In this document: positions 37,478-44,771 of the stretch, one piece after another | Numbering within the stretch: the stretch's first letter is position 1 | Layout: every line of letters starts with the position of its first letter | Origin: Burkholderiales bacterium | GTDB taxonomy: Bacteria; Pseudomonadota; Gammaproteobacteria; Burkholderiales; SG8-39 | Assembly (NCBI GenBank): GCA_020845995.1 | Contig: JADLES010000160.1 | Coordinates: 1 to 46,961 of the forward strand | DNA: 46,961 nt | Direction: 5' to 3' | Program-made: the position numbers and the translations under genes | Notes under the pieces: generated by a model | Told to the model about the DNA's origin: nothing | Database searches by the model: none | What the model saw: the letters and a program-made list of their open reading frames with translations, nothing else

Positions 37478-37799
37478 GACGGCGCTCCTGCGAAGAGGAT
37501 TCAAGCAGATGGGGGCATGGCGCCGGACATCAACCCGCTCAGTACTCCGCCGCGCCACGGCTTCGGGTCTCGTGCGCTGCAGGGCGCGAGAGCGGGCCGC
37601 AGGCGAGCGAAGAGAAACGGGGCGCGCGCCCGGGACATCGCGTTCGCACCCGTCCGTACATTGCTGTGCGCCGGCCAGGCGCTGAGCTGCGTTTCGAGCG
37701 AGAATCCCCTGTCACGTGGGCTCGGCCAGCGCCGGGCAACGCAGGGTATGACGAACAGGATGGCTTTAGACCGGATCGCCCGATGACCCAGGCGCGCGC
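37478..37799. other. 322-bp intergenic region between pirin and HAD genes
   Basis: Divergent gap. I find no supported gene, RNA, hairpin terminator or repeat. The reading frames crossing it look like GC-rich shadows. It must hold promoters for pirin and the HAD gene, but no convincing -35/-10 pair stands out. Confidence 0.5.
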
Positions 37800-38543
37800 A
37801 TGACGGCTCCAGGCCGACACTCCGCGGCGGGGCGCGCCCGCTCCGCGGTCCTCTTCGACTTCGAAGGAACGCTGGTTGATTTCCAGTGGCAGCTCGGACC
37901 GGCCGAAGCCGAGCTGCGCCGTGCGTTTGCCCGACTCGGCTTCGACGACGGCGAATTCGCCCGCGGCAATTACGCGAGCATGTGGAACACGGCCGCCGAC
38001 CTGCTCGCGCCGCAGGGGCGCCTGGCCGAGTTGCGGCACGCGTTATCGCCAGTCTATGACCGGTGGGATTTCGACGCGCTCGGCCGCTGGGCCCCGAAGC
38101 CGGGAGCGGCGGGACTGCTGCGCGGGCTCGTGGCCGGCGGCTTGCGCGCGGGCGTGGTCAGCAACATCGGGCGTCGCGCGCTGGGCGAAGCCCTGGGTCG
38201 TTTCGGTTATTCGCGCTGGCTGGCGCCGGTCGTCAGCCGCGACGAGGTGACGTGGATGAAGCCCAGAGCGGAGGGAATTCTCCGGGTGCTCTCGGAATGG
38301 CGGGTCGCCCCGGACGAGGCGCTTTTCGTCGGTGACAGCCGCGCCGATGTGCTCGGCGCACGGGCGGCCGGAGTGCCGGTGGCGATCATCCGGGGGGGCG
38401 AGTGCGAGAAAACGGGGCTGGCCGACGCCCCGCCCGACTACATGGTGTCGCGGCTGGACGAACTGGCCGCGCTGCTCGGCGTTCGCATGGCGCGGAACGG
38501 GATGTCCCAGGAGGCGCATGACGCGGCGTTTCGCCCGGACTGA
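37800..38543 (+). CDS. HAD superfamily hydrolase, phosphatase-like
   Basis: 247 residues. HAD motif I is DFEGTLVDF (nucleophile Asp20; the usual second Asp is Glu22). Motif II is VVSNIG, motif III has a lysine in TWMKPRAEGIL, and motif IV is LFVGDSRADVLGARAAGVPV. A helical cap lies between motifs I and II, as in phosphoglycolate-phosphatase-like enzymes. The substrate is unknown. The Glu at the acid/base position may lower phosphatase activity. No clear ribosome binding site; the ATG at 37800 is the most plausible start. Confidence 0.85.
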   Translation: MTAPGRHSAAGRARSAVLFDFEGTLVDFQWQLGPAEAELRRAFARLGFDDGEFARGNYASMWNTAADLLAPQGRLAELRHALSPVYDRWDFDALGRWAPKPGAAGLLRGLVAGGLRAGVVSNIGRRALGEALGRFGYSRWLAPVVSRDEVTWMKPRAEGILRVLSEWRVAPDEALFVGDSRADVLGARAAGVPVAIIRGGECEKTGLADAPPDYMVSRLDELAALLGVRMARNGMSQEAHDAAFRPD

Positions 38544-38579
38544 AGCCCGCACGGGACGGGCGCAGGAGATCGGATCGCT

Positions 38580-39380
38580 GTGAACCGGCTGCTCGGATAC
38601 CTCGGCGATCGCCTCGCGGCGTACCTGGTCGCCCCCAGGCCCCACGGCGCGATGGTGGCGATCGTGCCGCCGGATCTTCTGGCGGCCGCGCTGCGTCCGG
38701 GCGACGTGCTGCTGGTCGAGGGCGAGTCGCGCGTCAGCATGCCGATCAAGTTCCTGACGCAGTCGAACTGGTCGCATGCCACGTTGTACGTGGGCTCCAG
38801 CCGACGGCTCGGCGGCGCCGGACCCGATGCGCCGACCCTGATCGAGGCCGACCTGCGCGCCGGCGTGCGCGCGGTGCCGCTGCGCGCCTACACCCACATG
38901 CACACCCGCATCTGCCGGCCGGTGGGGCTGGCCGCGCCGGAGATCGAGCGCGTCGTCGATTTCGCGATCGGCAGGATCGGGCACCGCTACGACCTGAAGA
39001 ACCTGTTCGACCTGGCGCGCTACCTGCTGCCGGCGCCGCCGGTGCCGTTTCACCTGCGCCGCCGCCTGATCGCCTTCGGCAGCGGCGATCCCTCGCGCGC
39101 GATCTGCTCGACGCTGATCGCGCAGGCGTTCCAGGAGGTCCGCTATCCCATCCTGCCGGAGGTGACGTACCGCGATGCGGTCGACGCCGCCGGCCGGCGC
39201 TGCTACCGCGAGCTGCTGCACATCCGCGACCACAGCCTGTTCGCGCCGCGCGATTTCGACATCTCGCCGTACTTCGAAATCGTGAAACCGGTCCTGCAGC
39301 CCGGCTTCGACCCGCATCGCCTGGCGTGGGACGACCCGCGCGCCGGTTTGGGAAAATGTGGAGATGGAGCGCTGACATGA
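38580..39380 (+). CDS. YiiX-like permuted papain-fold (NlpC/P60 superfamily) protein
   Basis: 266 residues. LRPGDVLLVEGESR...NWSHATLYVG gives the catalytic histidine region, and AICSTLIAQAF near residue 180 gives the likely catalytic cysteine, the order typical of circularly permuted YiiX/YebB proteins. These are thought to act on amide or thioester bonds of lipids or peptides; function here is unknown. No signal peptide is visible. The GTG start at 38580 is preceded by AGGAGAT. It lies 36 nt after the HAD gene and is probably co-transcribed. Confidence 0.8.
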   Translation: MNRLLGYLGDRLAAYLVAPRPHGAMVAIVPPDLLAAALRPGDVLLVEGESRVSMPIKFLTQSNWSHATLYVGSSRRLGGAGPDAPTLIEADLRAGVRAVPLRAYTHMHTRICRPVGLAAPEIERVVDFAIGRIGHRYDLKNLFDLARYLLPAPPVPFHLRRRLIAFGSGDPSRAICSTLIAQAFQEVRYPILPEVTYRDAVDAAGRRCYRELLHIRDHSLFAPRDFDISPYFEIVKPVLQPGFDPHRLAWDDPRAGLGKCGDGALT

Positions 39381-39523
39381 TGTCGGAGCGGCTCGTTCAT
39401 CTCCTCCGGGCCGACGCGGCGCCTGACGCGCGGTCCAAACGCAATGCCGGGCTCTCGCAGCCGTCCTACTCAAACCGTCTGCCTCGAAGCAGGGTGGGGA
39501 AATAACGGTTAAGGATTAGGAGT

Positions 39524-40642
39524 TCACTGGGCCGTCCCCCAGACTTCCTCGGCGGTCTCGATCACCAGGCGCAGCTTGGCGCGCTGCGCCTCCACGGCGA
39601 TCCTGTTGCCGTGCACGGTGCTGGAGAAGCCGCACTGGGGGCTGAGCGCGAGCTGCTCGAGCGGCGCGTACTTCGCCGCTTCCTCGATGCGGCGCTTGAG
39701 GTCGTCCTTCTTCTCCAGCGTGCCCAGCTTGGTGGTCACCAGGCCCAGCACCACGATCTTGCCCTTGGGCAGGAAGCGCAGCGGCTTGAAGTCGCCCGAG
39801 CGCGCGTCGTCGTATTCGAGGAAGTAGGCGTCGACGTTCATTTCCGATAGCAGCGCCTGCGCCACCGGCTCGTAGCCGCCCTGCGCGGCCCAGGTGCTCT
39901 GGAAGTTGCCGCGGCAAAGATGCACGGCAAGCGTCATTCCGGCGGGCTTCTTCGCCACCACGCGGTTGATGAACTTGGCGTAGCGGTGCGGCAGCTCGTC
40001 CGGGTCGTCGCCGCGCGACCTGGCTGCGGCGCGCATCTTGTCGTCGCAGAGATAGGCGAGGTTGGTGTCGTCCATCTGTACGTAGCGGCAGCCTGCCTTC
40101 GCCAGCGACGCGAGCTCCTCGCCGTAAGCCTTCGCCACGTCGTCGTAGAAGTCGGGCTCGAGCTCCGGGTAATGCTCCTTGCTGATGCCGGCGCGGCCGC
40201 CCCTGAAGTGCAGCATCGTCGGCGAGGGAATGCAGACTTTCGGGGTGCGCCCGGTGCACGACTGCAGGTACTGGAAATCGGCGAGCTGGATGTCCTTCGC
40301 GTGCCGCACCTTGTCGATGACGCGGATCACGGGCGGCGCGAGCTCCTCGGTGCCGTCGGGCTTCTTGATCATTACCGGGATGTCGGTCTTCACCCCGCCC
40401 AGCTGCTCGAGAAAGTCGATGTGGAAGTAGGTGCGCCGGAACTCGCCATCGGTGATGGCCTGCAGGCCGGTGTCTTCCTGGAACCGGACGATCTCGGCGA
40501 TCGCCCTGTCTTCCACCTTGCGCAGCTCGGCGGCGCTGATTTCGCCCTTCGCCTTCCTCGCGCGCGCCTCGAGCAGGTACTGGGGGCGCAGAAAGCTGCC
40601 TACGTGATCGGCGCGGAATGGTGGCGTGCTTCGGCTTGGCAT
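39524..40642 (-). CDS. Single-module MetE-like zinc methyltransferase
   Basis: 372 residues resembling the C-terminal catalytic half of cobalamin-independent methionine synthase. The expected zinc ligands are all there: His241 and Cys243 (AVHLCRGN), Glu276 (YFLEYDDARSGDF) and Cys337 (LSPQCGFSS); VQMDDTNLAYL is a further conserved block. The N-terminal folate-binding duplicate of MetE is missing, so the methyl donor is probably not triglutamyl-folate. It is the last gene of the aromatic operon and overlaps the FAD oxidoreductase gene by 43 bp. The position suggests a methyl-transfer or demethylation step on an aromatic or a related cofactor; this is inference. A full MetH is encoded elsewhere in the window. 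Confidence 0.87.
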   Translation of the reverse strand: MPSRSTPPFRADHVGSFLRPQYLLEARARKAKGEISAAELRKVEDRAIAEIVRFQEDTGLQAITDGEFRRTYFHIDFLEQLGGVKTDIPVMIKKPDGTEELAPPVIRVIDKVRHAKDIQLADFQYLQSCTGRTPKVCIPSPTMLHFRGGRAGISKEHYPELEPDFYDDVAKAYGEELASLAKAGCRYVQMDDTNLAYLCDDKMRAAARSRGDDPDELPHRYAKFINRVVAKKPAGMTLAVHLCRGNFQSTWAAQGGYEPVAQALLSEMNVDAYFLEYDDARSGDFKPLRFLPKGKIVVLGLVTTKLGTLEKKDDLKRRIEEAAKYAPLEQLALSPQCGFSSTVHGNRIAVEAQRAKLRLVIETAEEVWGTAQ

Positions 40643-42117
40643 GAATTTCTCTCCCGGTTGTGCAGGTAAACCCCTTGACGCACGAGCGCCGACTGCAGCT
40701 CGCCGATTTCGACCGCGCGCGGCTCGACGCCGCGGCTCGCGGCGAGGGCGGCGGCCGCGCCGGCCGCCTGTCCCGTGATCCAGCATTGCGGGATCTCGCG
40801 CATGAAGCCGTGCGAGTTCGGGTCGCAGGAGATGTGACGACCGCAGGCGAGCAGGCCATCCAGCTCGGCCGGTACCAGGCAGCCGTAGGGGATCGAGAGG
40901 TTCGGGAACTTCGGCGACACACTGGGCGTCACGCCAATCTCGTCGCTGAACACCTGGGCAGTAGGCCAATGCGCACGCAGCATTTTCTTCATTCCCACCA
41001 AGCGCCGCGCGTGCCGCACGCCCAGCTGCGGCGCGCCGAGGAGAAGGAACGCGTTCTCGAAGCCGGGCGCGTGCGCGCGGTAGAAGTCGAGGTGCTGCGC
41101 CATCAGCCGACGCGAGCGGATCTCCACCTCGCTCTGGTCGTCGACGTCCAGCGCCGAGAAGCCCGAATGTCGTGGCCCCATGAAGAGCGCGATGTCGTTG
41201 CGCCAGGATACGAACGGCCGATCGAAGGCGCGCAACTGCTCGCGTCCGCGCGCCATGAAGCGCGCGAACGGCTCCGGCTCGCGGGTGCGGAACTCGAGCC
41301 AGCGGTTCATGTCGATTCCGCCCAGCAGCCAGGCGGTGTTGATGCAATGGTGAATATCGGCGGCCTCGATGTCGGTCTCGCAGGCCGCGCCGGCGCGGGC
41401 GAAGAGATCGCCGTCGCCGGTCGCATCGACCACCATCTTCGCGCGCACGGCCCGGCGGCCCGCCTTGCTCTCGAAGAATGCGCCGCGCACCTTGCCCTCC
41501 TCGAGCAGGGGCAGCGCGGCCCAGCAGTGAAAGGCGAGGTGAATCTTCTGCTCGATGACGATTTCCTGCGAGGCGAGCTTGAGGCGCTCCGGGTCGACGG
41601 TTGGCGACCAGGTGACGATGCCGTGAAAGGCGGCGGTGCGCTGCGCCCAGTACGCGGCCGAGGCGGCATCCTTCGAGCCCCAATCCTTGCGCGCCGGGCC
41701 CGCCACGGCCTCTTTCGGCAGCCGGTCCATGATCTCCTCGGCGAAGCCGCGGATCACCAGCTGGCCGCTCCAGTCCGACATGCGGTCGATCCAGATCACC
41801 AGGCCGCCCGTGGACAGGCCGCCGAGATGGTTGTAGCGCTCAAGGAGCACCACGTCTGCGCCCAGGCGCGCGGCGGCGACCGCGGCCGCCGTCCCCGAAG
41901 GCCCGCCGCCGACCACCAACACGTCGCAGGTCCGATAGACCGGCACCTCGCGCGCAGGCTCCGTCAGCGTGCCGAGGTCCCGCCGCTCGCCGCGCGGGCG
42001 CCCGCCCTCGAAGATCTCCGAGACCAGCAGCCGCTCGTCGGTGGGGCGCCGGGACAGCGGCCGCCTCAGCAGTCGAAGAACACGGTCTCCCCCTTGCCCT
42101 GGAGGATGACGTTCCAT
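40600..42117 (-). CDS. FAD-dependent oxidoreductase (FAD_oxidored family)
   Basis: Roughly 450-505 residues. It carries EPAREVPVYRTCDVLVVGGG with the FAD fingerprint GGGPSGTAAAVAAARLGADV, LLERYNHLGGLSTGG, VVDATGDGDLFARAGA and the C-terminal GLLACGRHISCDPNSHGFMR ... [15 protein letters not shown], all typical of the FAD_oxidored (PF12831-type) family. The start is unsure: the GTG at 41946 is the only standard codon after pcaG but would cut off the conserved EPARE lead-in. The ATG at 42117, overlapping pcaG by 52 bp, keeps it. Substrate unknown. It lies between pcaG and the MetE-like gene, which it overlaps. Confidence 0.85.
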   Translation of the reverse strand: MERHPPGQGGDRVLRLLRRPLSRRPTDERLLVSEIFEGGRPRGERRDLGTLTEPAREVPVYRTCDVLVVGGGPSGTAAAVAAARLGADVVLLERYNHLGGLSTGGLVIWIDRMSDWSGQLVIRGFAEEIMDRLPKEAVAGPARKDWGSKDAASAAYWAQRTAAFHGIVTWSPTVDPERLKLASQEIVIEQKIHLAFHCWAALPLLEEGKVRGAFFESKAGRRAVRAKMVVDATGDGDLFARAGAACETDIEAADIHHCINTAWLLGGIDMNRWLEFRTREPEPFARFMARGREQLRAFDRPFVSWRNDIALFMGPRHSGFSALDVDDQSEVEIRSRRLMAQHLDFYRAHAPGFENAFLLLGAPQLGVRHARRLVGMKKMLRAHWPTAQVFSDEIGVTPSVSPKFPNLSIPYGCLVPAELDGLLACGRHISCDPNSHGFMREIPQCWITGQAAGAAAALAASRGVEPRAVEIGELQSALVRQGVYLHNRERNSCQAEARHHSAPIT

Positions 42118-42602
42118 TCCAACTGCCCCGCGTTGCCGCGCTTCCTCGCGATCAGCGTGGCGCGCCGCTGCGCTGGTACCAGGGCGAGTACGGGATCTTG
42201 CGCGTTGGCGGGCTCGTCCGGAAAGTAGATCCGCGAGACCAGCTGCTTCAACTGGCCGCGCATGAACACCTGCACGCCGATATGCGGCGCCTGCAGCTTG
42301 CCGCCCGGTCCCGGCACGCGGCCGGGCTTGATGGTGTGGAAGCGGAAGGCGCCGCTGTCGTCGGTCGCAGAGCGCCCGAAGCCGCGGAAGCGCTTGCCGC
42401 CGTATTTGCCGCGACTGTCGGCCTGCCAGATTTCGACCAGCGCGTCGTTCACCGGCTCGCCGTCGCCGTCGAGCACGCGTCCCTGGATCGATACGCGCTT
42501 GCCGGGAACGCCCGCGCCGGCGAGTTTCTCGGTGATCAGCCAGGTGAGGCCGATGTGCAGGTAGGGACCAACGGTCTGTGATGTGGTGGCATGCAGGCTC
42601 AT
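42066..42602 (-). CDS. pcaG: Protocatechuate 3,4-dioxygenase alpha subunit
   Basis: Non-catalytic partner of the intradiol ring-cleaving dioxygenase; 178 residues, close to the usual ~200. It begins MSLHATTSQTVGPYLHIGLT, has the intradiol core GRVLDGDGEPVNDALVEIWQ and FHTIKPGRVPG, and in place of the iron ligands has non-ligating residues (APHIGVQVFMRG), as expected for the alpha chain. The ATG at 42602 is 5 nt after the pcaH stop, with AGAGGTAG as ribosome binding site. Cleaves protocatechuate to 3-carboxy-cis,cis-muconate together with PcaH. Confidence 0.94.
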   Translation of the reverse strand: MSLHATTSQTVGPYLHIGLTWLITEKLAGAGVPGKRVSIQGRVLDGDGEPVNDALVEIWQADSRGKYGGKRFRGFGRSATDDSGAFRFHTIKPGRVPGPGGKLQAPHIGVQVFMRGQLKQLVSRIYFPDEPANAQDPVLALVPAQRRATLIARKRGNAGQLEWNVILQGKGETVFFDC

Positions 42603-42607
42603 GGTGT

Positions 42608-43321
42608 CTACCTCTTGCGGTTTTCCATGGGGGTTTCCTCGGGTCCGCGCAGCACGATGTCGAAGCGATAGCCGAGAGCGAATTCGGGGACCGTCGTCTC
42701 CCAGTCGAGCGAGGACACGAGACGCCGTCGCGCCCGCTCATCCGGCACGCAGTTATACATGGGGTCTTCGTCCAGCAGCGGATCGCCCGGAAAATACATC
42801 TGCGTCACCAGGCGCTGTACGAACGCCTGCCCGAAGAGGGAGAAGTGGATGTGCGCGGGCCGCCAGGCGTTGTAATGGTTGCGCCAGGGGTACTCGCCCG
42901 GCCGAATGGTGACGAAACGGTAGTTGCCGCGCTTGTCGGTGAGCACGCGGCCGCAGCCGGTGAAGTTTGGGTCCGTGGGCGCGTCGTGCTGGTCGACGCG
43001 GTGCGGGTAGCGGCCGGCCGCATTCGCCTGCCAGATTTCCACGAGCGTGTCGGGCACCGGCCGGCTGTTTTCGTCCAGCACGCGGCCGCTGACGATGATG
43101 CGCTCGCCCATCGGGTCGCCCGCGTGCTGGCGGGTGAGATCGTGATCGCCCCGCTTGAGCTCGCCGTAGCCGAACACCGGCGCGGTCAGCTCGGTCTCGG
43201 TCTGCGGCAGCATCACGAGCGGCTGCGTCGGCGCGCGCTTGACCGTCGATGCGTAGCGCGGGAACAGGTGCTCGGGCTGGGTGCCCGCGGCGGGCCGCCG
43301 GTAGTGGATCGGATTGCGCAT
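42608..43321 (-). CDS. pcaH: Protocatechuate 3,4-dioxygenase beta subunit
   Basis: Catalytic subunit, 237 residues. The iron ligands are identifiable by spacing: Tyr105 (AAGRYPHRVDQ), Tyr144 (RPGEYPW), His157 and His159 (RPAHIHFSLFG), matching the 39- and 13-residue intervals of the well-studied Pseudomonas enzyme. QMYFPGDPLLDEDPMYNCV is typical of PcaH. The ATG at 43321 is preceded by a strong AAGGAGAT. The upstream frame to 43381 lies in the isomerase gene and is ignored. Works with PcaG in the same operon; the next pathway step (PcaB) is encoded at 32.7 kb. Confidence 0.96.
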   Translation of the reverse strand: MRNPIHYRRPAAGTQPEHLFPRYASTVKRAPTQPLVMLPQTETELTAPVFGYGELKRGDHDLTRQHAGDPMGERIIVSGRVLDENSRPVPDTLVEIWQANAAGRYPHRVDQHDAPTDPNFTGCGRVLTDKRGNYRFVTIRPGEYPWRNHYNAWRPAHIHFSLFGQAFVQRLVTQMYFPGDPLLDEDPMYNCVPDERARRRLVSSLDWETTVPEFALGYRFDIVLRGPEETPMENRKR

Positions 43322-43334
43322 CTCGGTATCTCCT

Positions 43335-43973
43335 TTATTCCTTATCGGGTTGCCTGGACGGCTGCGCGCGCTCGAACGCATCGAGCCTCATGCACTCGGC
43401 GAAGACGCGCATCGCCAAGGGGTACGGCGAAGTATCGCACCGGTAGCGCTGCGCGTTGAAGATCTGCGGCACCAGGCAGCAGTCGGCCATGGTGGGCGAG
43501 TCCCCGTGGCAGTAGCGCCCGCCGCCCGGCGCGCGCGCAAGCTGCGCTTCCAGCCTGGCAAGCCCGTCGGCGATCCAATGCCGGTACCAGGCGTTGACCT
43601 GCTCCTCGGTCCGGCCGAGTGCGTGTTTCAGGTGCTGCAGCACGCGCGTGTTGTTGAGCGGATGGATTTCGCAGGCGATCAGGAGCGAAAGAGACCGCAC
43701 GCGCGCGCGCCCCGGCGCGTCCTCGGGCAGCAGCGGCGGCTGCGGGCGCGTCTCTTCCAGGTATTCGATGATGGCGAGCGACTGGGTGAGGACATGCCCG
43801 CCTTCCTCCAGCGCCGGCAGGAGCGCCTGCGGGTTGAGCGTGCCGTAGGCTGGCTGCCGGTGCTCGCCTTTCGGGAGATGCACGAAGGCCGCTTCGTAGG
43901 CCAGCCCCTTCAGGTTCAGCGCGATGCGCACGCGGAAAGCGGCCGAACTGCGAAAGTACGTATGCAGCTTCAT
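43335..43973 (-). CDS. Glutathione-dependent maleylpyruvate / maleylacetoacetate isomerase (zeta-class GST)
   Basis: 212 residues of the zeta glutathione-transferase fold. The N-terminal motif YFRSSAAFRVRIALNLKGL corresponds to the SSCSWRVRIAL glutathione site of MaiA; LTQSLAIIEYLEE and the C-terminal GDSPTMADCCLVPQIFNA are typical. It isomerises maleyl- to fumaryl-pyruvate (gentisate route, NagL) or -acetoacetate (homogentisate route, MaiA). The adjacent NagK-like hydrolase favours the gentisate route. No gentisate dioxygenase gene is in the window. Confidence 0.88.
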   Translation of the reverse strand: MKLHTYFRSSAAFRVRIALNLKGLAYEAAFVHLPKGEHRQPAYGTLNPQALLPALEEGGHVLTQSLAIIEYLEETRPQPPLLPEDAPGRARVRSLSLLIACEIHPLNNTRVLQHLKHALGRTEEQVNAWYRHWIADGLARLEAQLARAPGGGRYCHGDSPTMADCCLVPQIFNAQRYRCDTSPYPLAMRVFAECMRLDAFERAQPSRQPDKE

Positions 43974-43997
43974 TTCCGTCCGATTCTCCGCGCCGCG

Positions 43998-44702
43998 TCA
44001 GAGCGCCGGAATGATCCTGACCTTCAATTCGCCCAGGCCCTCGATGCCCGCGAGCAGGTCGTCGCCCGCCTTGGCCGGGCCGACGCCCGCGGGCGTGCCC
44101 GAAAAGATGATGTCCCCCGGCTCGAGCGTGTAGTACTCCGAGAGGAAGGCGATCTGCTCGGGGACCGACCAGATCATGTCCGAGAGGTCGGCCTTCTGGC
44201 GCTCCTTGCCGTTGACCTTGAGCCAGATCGCGCCCCTCGATGGATGAAATGCGGGATGGCCGGGCTTCGCCGCGGGCACGAGCGCGCTGCAGGGCGCGGC
44301 CTCGTCGAAGTCCTTGCCGAAATCCCAGGGCCTGCCGTTGTCCTTGCCCATCTGCTGCAGGTCGCGCCGGGTCATGTCCAGGCCGATGCCGTAGCCGAAG
44401 ACGTGTTCGTTCGCCCGTCTCGCCTCGATGCGCCGGCCGCCCCTGGCGATGGCGACCACCATCTCGGCTTCATAGTGGTAGTTCGCGGTCTTGGGCGGAT
44501 AGTGGACGTCGCCGCCGCCGGAGACCAGCGCGTGCGCTGACTTGAGGAAGAAGAACGGCGTTTCGCGGCCGTCGCCGCCCATCTCCCTCTGGTGCTCGAC
44601 GTAGTTGCGGCCGACGCAGAAGATGCGCCGCACCGGAAACCGATCCTTCGCGTCCTTCACCGCGAGCGATGGGATCTCCCACAGCGGAATCACATGTGCC
44701 AT
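43998..44702 (-). CDS. Fumarylacetoacetate hydrolase family protein, fumarylpyruvate hydrolase-like
   Basis: 234 residues. FPVRRIFCVGRNYVEHQREMG and PFFFLKSAHALV, the metal-binding EAEMVVAIARGG, and FSGTPAGVGPAKAGD are FAH-family features; the length and N-terminus resemble NagK-type fumarylpyruvate hydrolase more than long FAH enzymes. It would split fumarylpyruvate to fumarate and pyruvate after the isomerase encoded next. The ATG at 44702 follows GGGAGAG. It lies second in the operon, 69 nt after the aryl-CoA ligase gene. Confidence 0.88.
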   Translation of the reverse strand: MAHVIPLWEIPSLAVKDAKDRFPVRRIFCVGRNYVEHQREMGGDGRETPFFFLKSAHALVSGGGDVHYPPKTANYHYEAEMVVAIARGGRRIEARRANEHVFGYGIGLDMTRRDLQQMGKDNGRPWDFGKDFDEAAPCSALVPAAKPGHPAFHPSRGAIWLKVNGKERQKADLSDMIWSVPEQIAFLSEYYTLEPGDIIFSGTPAGVGPAKAGDDLLAGIEGLGELKVRIIPAL

Positions 44703-44771
44703 TCGAAGCTCTCCCGGAAGAACGGGCATTCTAAATCGACCCCGCTTTGGTGTTGATCGCGCCGCAGCGGT

